This document shows positions 1 to 6,348 of a stretch of 9,019 nucleotides of DNA, piece after piece. Within the stretch, counting starts at the first letter, position 1, and each line of letters begins with the position of its first letter. Below the pieces are notes generated by a model, which saw nothing but the letters and a program-made list of their open reading frames with translations, ran no database searches and was not told the DNA's origin. Where the stretch lies: contig DATLQT010000025.1 in assembly GCA_035535055.1 (NCBI GenBank), positions 1 to 9,019 on the forward strand, given 5' to 3'. A program made the position numbers and the translations under genes. Origin of the DNA: UBA6019 sp035535055. Lineage in GTDB: Bacteria > Chloroflexota > Dormibacteria > Dormibacterales > Dormibacteraceae.

Positions 1-636
1 GCAGCGACGGCCGCCGGTGAGGCGGGCGCGCTGGGCTACGTCGCGCTGCTCGACTGGCACACCTTCAACGCCGAGGTGGCCCAGCGCAGCTCCCAGCTGA
101 GCGGGTACAGCGGCTACAGCTTCATCACGGCGGTCACCGGCTTCGACGGCCAGCACGCCGTCGACGGTTGGTGGTTCCTCGGCTGGCTGGCCCTCATCGA
201 GTTGCTCGGCCGGCGGCGGGGGGACTGGGACCTGCTGACCGTCCCCGCGGTCGTCTACCTGCTCGCCATGGTCGGTTTCGCCGCGTCCTACGCGGCGTCC
301 TATGGCTGGTACCGGATCACGATCATGCCGCTCGTCTACCTCGCCGCTGCCCGTTTTGTCTGGTTGGCCGTCTCCGAGCTTTCCGTCCTGCGCCTTGCGA
401 TCGTCGCGGTGGCGGTGCTGGCGACCGCCGCCAATTTCGCGCCGGCCTTCGACGTTAAGGTCTCGGCGGGGCTGCTGGGTGGCGTGATCGCGGTGGCGGT
501 GCTGCCCGGCCTCGCCGTGATGGCCCGGCCGGCGGCGAGGCGGTACGCCCTCGGGGCGGCCTGCGCGCTGCTCGCCCTGCTGGCGCCCCTGGGAGCGCTC
601 GAGGTGGCGGCGCTCGGCTCGATCTACGGGCGTTAG
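1..636 (+). CDS. Polytopic membrane protein, C-terminal part; GT39/PMT-like glycosyltransferase candidate (5' end outside window)
   Basis: The frame is open from base 1 and ends at TAG 634-636, giving 211 visible residues; the true start lies upstream. The first ~50 residues look extracytoplasmic (DWHTFN, a Ser/Gly/Tyr-rich stretch, FITAVTGFDG). Then come about five to six hydrophobic segments, near residues 56-69, 78-97, 106-125, 128-145, 155-175 and 182-206. The passage YGWYRITIMPLVYLAAA (101-117) resembles the YGxYRxxxxPFLxLxAA helix common in membrane glycosyltransferases of the GT39/ArnT/PMT superfamily, which move sugars from lipid-linked donors outside the membrane. The catalytic acidic residues and first loop of that family would be in the missing N-terminal part, so the assignment rests on membrane architecture and this one passage. 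An unrelated multi-pass protein is possible. The next gene follows on the same strand and in the same frame after 42 bp, so co-transcription is possible. Confidence 0.6.
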   Translation, partial: AATAAGEAGALGYVALLDWHTFNAEVAQRSSQLSGYSGYSFITAVTGFDGQHAVDGWWFLGWLALIELLGRRRGDWDLLTVPAVVYLLAMVGFAASYAASYGWYRITIMPLVYLAAARFVWLAVSELSVLRLAIVAVAVLATAANFAPAFDVKVSAGLLGGVIAVAVLPGLAVMARPAARRYALGAACALLALLAPLGALEVAALGSIYGR

Positions 637-678
637 GTCGAATTTCGACGCCGGCCCGATCTACTATCTGTCCGGGAG
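637..678 (+). promoter_or_regulatory. Short intergenic region with a 6-1-6 palindrome and a -10-like TACTAT
   Basis: This 42-bp gap begins with a perfect palindrome, GTCGAA-T-TTCGAC (637-649), which could be a dimeric regulator site; its loop is too small for a terminator hairpin. TACTAT at 662-667 fits a TANNNT -10 element and would place transcription start within a few bases of the ATG at 679, giving an almost leaderless message. The only purine-rich stretch, GGGAG (674-678), touches the ATG and is too close for a normal Shine-Dalgarno, which agrees with leaderless initiation. No good -35 hexamer is visible. These are pattern matches only. Confidence 0.25.
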
Positions 679-1689
679 ATGGGTGGGGCTGACGGGCAGC
701 CGCCGGTGCGGCCGCCCCTGCTGTTCGTGCACGGGGCCTGGCATGGCGCCTGGTGCTGGGAACAGCATTTCCTCCGCTACTTCGCCGACCGCGGCTGGAC
801 GGTCAAAGCCGTCGACCTCCGCGGGCACGGGGCGGCCCCGGGACGAAGGGGCCTCCGCTGGACGCGGATCGCGGACTACGTCGACGACGTCGCCATCGCC
901 GCCGGGACCATGGGGTCGGCGCCGGTGGTCATCGGCCACTCCATGGGCGGGCTCATCGTTCAAAAGTACCTCGAGCGAAACGCGGCGCCGGGCGCGGTGC
1001 TGCTCGCCTCGGTACCGCCGGCCGGAGTCCTCGCGACGACCATGCGCTTCGCCGGTCGGCACCCGCTCCAGTTCCTCAAGACCAACCTAACCATGAGTCT
1101 GTGGCCGGTGGTCGAGACGCCCGAGCTGGCGGCCGAGATGCTTCTTCCGAGGTCGATGCGGGGTAGCGAGGTGCGCGCCCTGCACGACCGGCTGCAGGAC
1201 GAGTCCTACCTCGCCTACCTCGACATGATGGTCTTCAACCGGCCCCACCCGGCCGCGGTGCGCAAGCTGCCGATGCTGGTACTGGCGGGCAGCGCCGATC
1301 GCACGTTCACCGTCCGCGAGGCTCGGGCGACCGCGGAGGCCTATGGCGCCGAGCTGGAGGTCTTCCCGGATCTCGCCCACGACCTCATGCTGGGGCCGGG
1401 ATGGCAGGTGGTCGCGGGGCGGATGGAGGGGTGGCTCCGCTCGGAACTAGGAGTTGGCGTCCATGTCGATGTACCCCTTGCGGCGAGCCTGCCGGTCGGC
1501 CCAGGAGTAGGCGAGGTAGCCAAGGGCAACGGTGCCCACGGTGGCGAGGCTCAACCGGAGGAGCACCTGGCCGTCGCTGAGTCCGGGGAACATCTGGTAG
1601 ACCCGGCCGTGAAGGATGGCGCGCCGGGTGAGCTCGAGCCAGTAGACAAGCGGCGAAAGCGACGCCAGAAAAGCCAGCGGCCCGGGTAG
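679..1689 (+). CDS. Alpha/beta hydrolase (Abhydrolase_6/Hydrolase_4-like) with an anomalous antisense C-terminal tail
   Basis: Residues 12-257 form a complete alpha/beta-hydrolase fold. LLFVHGAWHGAWCW (14-27) carries the HG oxyanion motif. The nucleophile elbow is GHSMGG with Ser88, the acid is Asp207 in GSADRTF, and the base is His234 in DLAHDLML. A cap region of about 90 residues (112-200) separates core strands. The short cap and the motif spacing suggest an esterase or lysophospholipase-like enzyme; the substrate cannot be read. No signal peptide is visible, so it is probably cytoplasmic. ATG 679 is the only usual start after the in-frame TAG at 634-636. The fold ends at EGWLRSEL (residue 257, codon 1447-1449), but the frame continues for 79 residues, reading antisense through the permease gene. 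That tail is Gly/Pro/Glu-rich, ends in a basic KRRKRRQK patch and resembles no domain. The functional protein probably ends near 1450. The catalytic domain is firm; the annotated end is doubtful. Confidence 0.8.
   Translation: MGGADGQPPVRPPLLFVHGAWHGAWCWEQHFLRYFADRGWTVKAVDLRGHGAAPGRRGLRWTRIADYVDDVAIAAGTMGSAPVVIGHSMGGLIVQKYLERNAAPGAVLLASVPPAGVLATTMRFAGRHPLQFLKTNLTMSLWPVVETPELAAEMLLPRSMRGSEVRALHDRLQDESYLAYLDMMVFNRPHPAAVRKLPMLVLAGSADRTFTVREARATAEAYGAELEVFPDLAHDLMLGPGWQVVAGRMEGWLRSELGVGVHVDVPLAASLPVGPGVGEVAKGNGAHGGEAQPEEHLAVAESGEHLVDPAVKDGAPGELEPVDKRRKRRQKSQRPG
1447..1689. other. Convergent 3' overlap of the hydrolase and ABC permease 2 reading frames
   Basis: The hydrolase frame (+) and permease 2 (-) share 243 bp tail to tail. 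CTAG at 1447-1450 is self-complementary. Its first three bases are the permease TAG on the minus strand, while its last three bases are a plus-strand TAG lying one base out of the hydrolase frame. Hydrolase-like sequence is intact up to residue 257, exactly at this tetranucleotide, and the permease also ends normally here. The stretch beyond 1450 has permease-like coding sense only on the minus strand. No terminator hairpin separates the two genes, so transcripts would run into one another. Confidence 0.7.
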
Positions 1690-2316
1690 GACCGAGATCG
1701 GGAAGATGGCCCCCGAGAAGATGTAGAGGACCTGGGCCATGATCTCGCCGTACCCGTAGGCGTCGCGGCCGGCCAGCAGGATCATGCTGAGCGCGATCGA
1801 GAAGGCCATCAGCGAGATGAAGGCCAGCAGGCACGCGATCGCCAGCAGCCCGTAGTTGACGTTGAGCGGGTTGATCGGCAGCCGGAGGCCGACGGTGGCG
1901 ACCACCAGGACGATCAGGACCGACGCGGCGGCGCTGGTCAGCTTGGACGCGGCCCGCCCGACCAAAAAGACGGGGAAGGGCATCGGTGCCAGGTAGGCGT
2001 ACTTCAGCATCTTGAAGCGGCCGCGGTCCTCCAGGATGCCGACCGCGAACTCGCTCACCCCCTCGTTGACGAACGCCCAGAAGGCGGTCCCGACGACGAG
2101 GAAGGAGAGGTAGTTGAAAGCGCTGCCGCGACCACCGGTGATGACCTCGTACATGACGACCAGGATCAGGGCGGCGGAGATCGGCCGAAGGACGATGTAG
2201 ATCACGAACAGCAGCGGCCGGGTCCAGTTGCTGGAGACCGCCCATCCGAGACGGACCGCGGTGCTGAAGCCCGCCCAGGTGCGGGCGACGGGACCCAGTG
2301 GCGGAGCTACGACCAT
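1447..2316 (-). CDS. ABC-2 type transporter permease 2 (DrrC/DrrB-like)
   Basis: This 289-residue protein has about six membrane segments, near residues 36-57, 68-88, 116-141, 154-181, 190-215 and 254-272. The loop EDRGRFKMLKYAYLAPMP (96-113) sits where ABC-2 permeases carry the element that contacts the ATPase. The passage SGAIFPISVLPGPLAFLASL (201-220), followed by SPLVYWLELTRRAIL, is the typical conserved periplasmic/last-helix region of ABC2_membrane proteins. The C-terminus ends with a basic tail (RQARRKGYID), normal for the family. The frame is open for 37 codons further upstream, but that part only repeats permease 1 sequence in another frame. The ATG at 2314-2316 gives the normal family length and overlaps the permease 1 stop by 10 nt, implying translational coupling. 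A weak GGAGGGAAGG lies rather far upstream of it. It should form the membrane channel with permease 1, driven by the ATPase; the exported substrate is unknown. Confidence 0.85.
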   Translation of the reverse strand: MVVAPPLGPVARTWAGFSTAVRLGWAVSSNWTRPLLFVIYIVLRPISAALILVVMYEVITGGRGSAFNYLSFLVVGTAFWAFVNEGVSEFAVGILEDRGRFKMLKYAYLAPMPFPVFLVGRAASKLTSAAASVLIVLVVATVGLRLPINPLNVNYGLLAIACLLAFISLMAFSIALSMILLAGRDAYGYGEIMAQVLYIFSGAIFPISVLPGPLAFLASLSPLVYWLELTRRAILHGRVYQMFPGLSDGQVLLRLSLATVGTVALGYLAYSWADRQARRKGYIDMDANS

Positions 2317-3128
2317 TTCGAGATCAGCCTTCCCTCCGCCCGGGCGCGCCCTTCCATCCGGCGCAGGGACGTGTAGGCGAGGAAGCCGAAGACCGGTATC
2401 TGGAGGGCGACCACCAGCGCCTCCCACCCCGGCGCCAAAAAGCGCGGCGTCTGCGGGAGCAGCAGCTGGCGCATCGCGTCGAGGCCGAGGGTGAGCGGGA
2501 CCAGGGAGGCGGCGCCGCCGACATAGGCGCCCAGCGCCTTGACCGGGAAGTAGAGCCCGCTCAGGAAGTTGACGGGTTCTTGGAGCGCGTTGGAGAGGTG
2601 CCAGGCTTCCCGCGAGTAGTAGAGGAAGAGGCTCGCCAGCAGCATCCCGAGGCAGTAGAGCGCCGAGAGGGTGAGCAGGAAGATGCCCGCCGCCGGCAAG
2701 AGCCCGCTGAGGTTGTAGGTCACGCTGAAGAGGAGTGACCCGATCAGGATGACGGCGCCCGCCCGCATCGAGGTCGTGAACATGGCGCCGACCGCCATCC
2801 CGAGCAGGATGGACTCGAAGGTGGTCGGGGAGACCGCGTAGAGCTCTAGGGTCCCGTTGTCGCGGTCCCAGCTGAACTGGGCGGCCATGCTCCAGAGGAC
2901 GTTCTGCCAGAAGGCCAGCATCCCCCCGCCCATAACCACGAAGCCGAGGTACTGGTGGGGCGCGTGGAGTCCCTCGTAGACGAAGACCATGGCCAGTGTC
3001 CCGATCATCGGGAAAGCCATGTCGAAGAAGATCCAGGACTTCTGTCGATTGGCGCCGACGACCCGCGGGTAGGCCCGCGCGACGACGCTCCGGAAAAAGA
3101 TCGCCACCTCGGAGGGGCCGCCGGTCAC
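2307..3128 (-). CDS. ABC-2 type transporter permease 1 (DrrB-like)
   Basis: This 273-residue permease has hydrophobic segments near residues 36-52, 60-79, 108-135, 144-171, 186-203 and 237-252. WDRDNGTLELYAVSPTTFES (87-106) is the cytoplasmic coupling region that ABC-2 exporters place after the second helix (the E-x-GTLE-x-L-x-x-x-P pattern). SGLYFPVKAL (190-199) is the later conserved segment. The start is GTG 3126-3128, overlapping the ATPase stop as GTGA, so translation is probably coupled to the ATPase. A strong purine-rich GAGGAGGAGGA precedes it but lies inside an inverted repeat (separate entry). It ends with TAG at 2307-2309, 10 nt inside permease 2. It is most likely the heterodimer partner of permease 2. 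Two different permeases with one ATPase match the DrrAB(C) arrangement used for drug or lipid export, but the sequence does not show what is exported. Confidence 0.88.
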   Translation of the reverse strand: MTGGPSEVAIFFRSVVARAYPRVVGANRQKSWIFFDMAFPMIGTLAMVFVYEGLHAPHQYLGFVVMGGGMLAFWQNVLWSMAAQFSWDRDNGTLELYAVSPTTFESILLGMAVGAMFTTSMRAGAVILIGSLLFSVTYNLSGLLPAAGIFLLTLSALYCLGMLLASLFLYYSREAWHLSNALQEPVNFLSGLYFPVKALGAYVGGAASLVPLTLGLDAMRQLLLPQTPRFLAPGWEALVVALQIPVFGFLAYTSLRRMEGRARAEGRLISKWS

Positions 3129-4144
3129 GAGGAGTCCTCCTCCTCGTCCATGCCGCGGCCGACCAGCTTCACGAAGGCGTCCTCCAGCGTCGGCTGCCGC
3201 TTGGCCAGGCCGGCCACCCGGCGGCCGCTCCGCTCCACCGCGCTGATGACGTTGGACAGCACCGCGTCGTCGGAGAGCAGGAGGCTGAAGCGGTCGACGC
3301 CATCCTCCTCACGCACGCTGGCCGCGCCGACCCCCTCCAGCGCGCGCAACCGGTCCAGGAGCGGGTCGCCCGGCTCCAGCTGGAGGTCGACCACGACGTC
3401 CCGCTGGACCTCGTGCTTGAGGCTCTCCGGCGTCCCCTCGATCACCACCTGGCCGTGGTTGACGATCGCGATCCGGTCGCAGAGGTCGTCGGCCTCCTGC
3501 ATGTGGTGGGTCGTCAGGATGACGGTCCGGGTGGGGTCCTCGGCCATCCAGCGCAAGACCTCCTCGCGGAGGTCGTGGGCGGCGCCGACGTCGAGGGCGA
3601 CCGTCGGCTCGTCCAAGAAGAGCACCCGCGGATCGGTCATCAGGCCGCGGACCAGGTTCATTTTCTGGCGCATGCCGCTGGAGAGCCCTGAGATCTGCCG
3701 GTTGGCTACGTCGGCCAGGCCCAGCCGCTCGAGCAGCTCATCGATGCGGGCGTGGGCCACCCTGGAGTTGATCCCGTAGAACTGGCTGAACATCCAGAGC
3801 TGCTCGCGGACCCGCAGCAGCCCGTAGCCGGCGTTCTCACCCCCCGACACGATCGCGATCCGCGGCCGCAGCCGCCGGAAGTCTCTGACCACGTCCAGCC
3901 CGTCGACCCTGGCCGTACCCGAGCTCGGCAGCAGCAGGGTGACCAGGATCTTGATGAGCGTGGTCTTTCCGGCCCCGTTGGGCCCGAGCACGCCGAAGAG
4001 CTCGCCCTCGTGAACCTGGAGGTTCACCGAGTGGAGAGCCGCGACCGTCTCGTTCCGGGTCCTGTAGACGCGGCCGAGGTCGCGGGTCTCGACGGCAAGG
4101 CGTGACGAATCGCTGGAGGGATGGGGTGTGCGCGGCACGGGCAC
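3125..4144 (-). CDS. ABC transporter ATP-binding protein (DrrA/NatA-like) of the two-permease exporter
   Basis: This 339-residue ATPase has all the main nucleotide-binding motifs. Walker A is GPNGAGKTT (54-62), the signature is LSSGMRQK (154-161), Walker B is VLFLDEP (174-180), the D-loop is ALD (183-185) and the H-loop is His213 in TTHH. The signature departs from LSGGQ. The Q-loop position reads VSGGENAGYGLL (99-110) without the usual glutamine; a similar GG-E pattern is, from memory, found in NatA-like members. Residues ~250-325 form the C-terminal extension typical of DrrA-type ATPases, ending PTLEDAFVKLVGRG (318-331), followed by the acidic tail DEEEDSS. The start is GTG 4142-4144; a second in-frame GTG lies two codons on, and neither has a clear Shine-Dalgarno. 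It should energise export through the two downstream permeases, joined to it by a GTGA overlap. A -10/-35-like pair lies directly upstream. Confidence 0.93.
   Translation of the reverse strand: MPVPRTPHPSSDSSRLAVETRDLGRVYRTRNETVAALHSVNLQVHEGELFGVLGPNGAGKTTLIKILVTLLLPSSGTARVDGLDVVRDFRRLRPRIAIVSGGENAGYGLLRVREQLWMFSQFYGINSRVAHARIDELLERLGLADVANRQISGLSSGMRQKMNLVRGLMTDPRVLFLDEPTVALDVGAAHDLREEVLRWMAEDPTRTVILTTHHMQEADDLCDRIAIVNHGQVVIEGTPESLKHEVQRDVVVDLQLEPGDPLLDRLRALEGVGAASVREEDGVDRFSLLLSDDAVLSNVISAVERSGRRVAGLAKRQPTLEDAFVKLVGRGMDEEEDSS
3127..3147 (-). promoter_or_regulatory. Perfect inverted repeat over the ribosome binding site and GTG start of permease 1
   Basis: On the transcribed strand, arms ACGAGGAG and CTCCTCGT (8 bp, perfect) flank a 5-base loop, GAGGA. 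The 3' arm runs into the first two bases of the GTG start codon. The Shine-Dalgarno-like sequence is divided between the 5' arm and the loop. The same bases encode the acidic end of the ATPase (DEEEDSS), so the structure lies in translated sequence. A ribosome finishing the ATPase would melt it, which would couple permease translation to ATPase translation. The inverted repeat is seen directly; the regulatory role is inferred, and the repeat could arise from GAG/GAC/TCC/TCG codons alone. Confidence 0.4.
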
Positions 4145-4146
4145 GG

Positions 4147-4175
4147 AGTCTAACGCTTGCGGAGGTTTATGCGAA
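4147..4175 (-). promoter_or_regulatory. Candidate sigma70-type promoter for the ABC exporter genes
   Basis: Read on the minus strand, TTCGCA (4170-4175) and TAGACT (4147-4152) each match 4 of 6 consensus bases and are separated by exactly 17 bases. The -35 overlaps the last bases of the preceding hydrolase gene. Transcription would begin at about the first or second GTG of the ATPase, giving a leaderless or nearly leaderless message. That fits the absence of a Shine-Dalgarno there. Sequence match only; chance occurrence is possible. Confidence 0.3.
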
Positions 4176-5237
4176 AAAGCGAGCGAGTAGTCGGTTGGTC
4201 ATGTCGGGCAGCTCGTACTGGGGGACGTGGCCGCAGTTCTCGAGCACCAACGAGGTCGCGTGCGGGAGCGCGCGGCTGACCGCGCGCGCGTGTGTTAGAG
4301 GCACCAGCGGGTCGCGCTCGCCCCAGAGCAGGAGCGCGGGGTTCTTCATGGTCGCCAGCCGCTGCCAGTAGCCGGAGTCGCCGTGTGGCTCCTCGAGGTA
4401 GATCTCTCGAAGCGCGGAGAAGAAGGCGATGCGGGCGCCCGGCAGCCGCCAGACCCGGGCGAACTCGCCCGCAGCGGCCTCGAACCACTCGAGCGGCATC
4501 CGCGACGGCTCCGCGAACAGGGTGCGCAGGATCGAGAGGGCCTGCTTCTCACCCATCGGCAGAGGGACCGCCGCCATCTCCGGCGGCAGCATCCGCACCA
4601 CCGGGACCAGCTGCCGGAGGCGGTGGACGACCGGCGCCGCTGCCAGCAGCGCCACCCGGTCGACCCGGTCCGGCGCGGCGATCGCCACCTCCAGCGCGAT
4701 CCGCCCACCGAGCGAGTTGCCGGCAAGGTGAGGACGGTCGAGCCCCAGCCTGCCGGCGAAGGCGAGCAGCCAGCGGGCGAAGAAGGCGGCATCGTAGCGG
4801 GCCGCCGGCTTGCCGGTCTCGCCGTGCCCGGGCAGGTCGGGTGCAATCACGCGGTGGTTGCGGGAGAGAGCCCAGAGCGAGGTCAGCATGGACGCGTTGG
4901 TCGCGCCGAGGCCGTGGAGGAGGATCACCGGCGAGCCGGTCCCGCACTCGAGGTAGAAGGTGTCGATGCCGCCGGCGGTCACCCGGCGGGAACGGGCGTA
5001 CCTCTGCGGGTGGCGGCCGTTGCCGAAGAGCGTTTCCAGCTGCAGTGCCAGCGAGAGGCTCCCGCTCACCCGGATCCTGTGCTGGAGGAAGGCCTCCAGG
5101 CCCGAGCGATCGCCGTGGAGGATGCCGGCCACCACCCTGGCGTCGCCCTCCACGCGGGCCCGCGAGCCCGAGAGCTCGGCCTGGAGGATCCAGGCCTCGC
5201 GACCGGCTTCGATGGCGAGTGTCGGGGTTGCGTTCAA
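4167..5237 (-). CDS. Fusion of a short SCP2-like domain with an alpha/beta hydrolase
   Basis: This protein has about 356 residues. Residues ~1-70 resemble the C-terminal two-thirds of an SCP2 sterol-carrier domain: strand-rich TLAIEAGREAWILQAELSG, then VEGDARVVAGILHGDRSGLE and FLQHRIRVSGSLSLALQL. SCP2 domains are usually ~100 residues and bind lipids or acyl groups. Residues ~83-356 are a full alpha/beta hydrolase. It has LLHGLGA (106-112), DLPGHG (134-139), the nucleophile Ser175 in GNSLGG, the acid Asp309 in GERDPLV and His337 in ENCGHVPQ. A helical cap spans about 202-295. The motif spelling recalls meta-cleavage-product hydrolases and related lipases/esterases, but the substrate is unknown. 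The start is uncertain. TTG 5237 is the only usual start codon in the region and lacks a Shine-Dalgarno; the frame is open upstream through the 31-nt gap into the preceding gene. TAA at 4167-4169 leaves 22 bp to the ATPase. The SCP2 call is from pattern memory, not a search. Confidence 0.78.
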   Translation of the reverse strand: MNATPTLAIEAGREAWILQAELSGSRARVEGDARVVAGILHGDRSGLEAFLQHRIRVSGSLSLALQLETLFGNGRHPQRYARSRRVTAGGIDTFYLECGTGSPVILLHGLGATNASMLTSLWALSRNHRVIAPDLPGHGETGKPAARYDAAFFARWLLAFAGRLGLDRPHLAGNSLGGRIALEVAIAAPDRVDRVALLAAAPVVHRLRQLVPVVRMLPPEMAAVPLPMGEKQALSILRTLFAEPSRMPLEWFEAAAGEFARVWRLPGARIAFFSALREIYLEEPHGDSGYWQRLATMKNPALLLWGERDPLVPLTHARAVSRALPHATSLVLENCGHVPQYELPDMTNRLLARFFA

Positions 5238-5268
5238 AGTCAGTTGGGTGACTGCCGGTTCGGGAAAT

Positions 5269-6348
5269 CTACTCCTTGAATCGCCCTGGGTCCAGCCATT
5301 TCGGAGGCGGAGGGCCGCCCACCAGGTGGTCGGCCAGAGCTCGGGCGCAGAGATGGGCGAAGGCCATCCCGTGGCCGGTGTAACCGGCGCAGATGGAAAG
5401 GCCCGGCCGGACCCTGCCGACCAAGGGGAGGGAGTCCGGCGTGAAGCCCATCGTCCCCGCCCAGCGGTGGGTGATCGGGGCGGTGACGCCGAGCTCCGCC
5501 AGGTGGCGCTCGAGGTGACCCTGGATCAGCGGGGTGGTGATGAGGCCGTAGCCGACCTCTTCCTCGACCGCCCGGTCGCGGTAGCCGCCGGCGAGGACCT
5601 CGCCCCCAGGGAGCTGGCGCCAGTACCGGTAGCCGCGGTCGGAGTAGGTGGGCCGGTCCGCCACGCGCCCGGGGAAGGGCGCCGTCGCCACCATCTGGGC
5701 GCGCCTCGGGGCGATCGGGACGCCCTCCAAGAGCTGCCCGGTGAAGGCGTTGGTGGCGAGCACGACCTCGTCGGTCGCGATCGGAAGCTCCTCCAGGCGG
5801 CTGACGGCGGTCTCCTCGAAGATCGAGCCGGCCGGACAGTCGTCCGCCAGTGCTCCCACCGCCGCGGCGGGGTGCAGCTCACCGTCGCGCGGGTTGAGCA
5901 GTGAGCGATGGTCGAAGTCGACCGGCCAGCCATCCGCGTTCATCAGCTCCACCGCCTCTGCCAGCTGCAGCTCCTCCTCGGGCGAGGCGGCCAGCGTCCG
6001 CGAACCACCCCGGTGGTACCCGGCCCGACCGGCCAGGGCCTCGGCCAGCCGCCGGTGGTTCTCGGCCGTGTAGGCCCAGACCTCGCCGGTCTTCGCCCGG
6101 CCGTGGATGCGTGAGGCCTCGGCGTAGTTGGCGGCGGTGCCCTCGAGCAGGAAGCCCGCGTTGCGCCCGCTGGCGCCGAAGGCGAGCTGGGCCCGTTCGA
6201 CCAGCGCCGCTCGGACGCCCCGCTCGCTGAGCCGGCGGAGAAGGCTGACGCCGGTGATCCCGCCGCCCACGACGAGCACCTCGACCCGGGCCGGAAGTGC
6301 CTCTGTCGGCACCCGCGGCGGCGGCTGCCAGAAAGGCTCGCCGGTCAC
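5269..6348 (-). CDS. FAD-dependent oxidoreductase, DAO family (glycine/D-amino-acid/amine oxidase type)
   Basis: The protein has 359 residues. The N-terminal Rossmann motif is VVGGGITGVS (26-35), followed by acidic Glu51 at the end of the second strand (LVER). ASGRNAGFL (59-67) is the flavin-contacting motif of DAO proteins. DGELHPAAAVGAL (155-167), VVLATNAFT (195-203), the substrate-domain strand RYWRQLPGGEVLAGG (241-255) and the C-terminal FAD motif GYTGHGMAF (322-330) follow in the expected order. Such enzymes oxidise secondary or primary amines or amino acids, reducing FAD; the substrate here is not readable. The protein is compact. Between AVSRLEE (181-187) and PIATDEVVLATN (189-200) the usual strand-turn-strand is missing. 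The GTG start (6346-6348) overlaps the MFS stop as GTGA, so translation is probably coupled to the transporter; only a weak AAGG precedes it. A cytoplasmic enzyme acting on whatever the transporter carries is a plausible inference. Confidence 0.88.
   Translation of the reverse strand: MTGEPFWQPPPRVPTEALPARVEVLVVGGGITGVSLLRRLSERGVRAALVERAQLAFGASGRNAGFLLEGTAANYAEASRIHGRAKTGEVWAYTAENHRRLAEALAGRAGYHRGGSRTLAASPEEELQLAEAVELMNADGWPVDFDHRSLLNPRDGELHPAAAVGALADDCPAGSIFEETAVSRLEELPIATDEVVLATNAFTGQLLEGVPIAPRRAQMVATAPFPGRVADRPTYSDRGYRYWRQLPGGEVLAGGYRDRAVEEEVGYGLITTPLIQGHLERHLAELGVTAPITHRWAGTMGFTPDSLPLVGRVRPGLSICAGYTGHGMAFAHLCARALADHLVGGPPPPKWLDPGRFKE

Noticed and set aside
1420..1460. Terminator between the convergent genes
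   Set aside because: No GC-rich stem followed by a T run was seen on either strand; CTAG alone is not a terminator.
2317..2427. 37-codon N-terminal extension of permease 2
   Set aside because: It overlaps permease 1 coding sequence in another frame, has no permease-like content, and the ATG at 2316 gives the normal length with a 10-nt coupled overlap.
2955..3779. Plus-strand open frames (274 and 231 codons) opposite the ABC ATPase
   Set aside because: Ser/Arg-rich shadows of a gene whose Walker A, Walker B and signature motifs are all read on the other strand.
4292..5279. Long plus-strand open frames (about 300 codons each) across the SCP2-hydrolase gene
   Set aside because: They are Arg/Pro/Gly-rich antisense shadows with no recognisable motif, while the minus-strand frame has a full catalytic triad.
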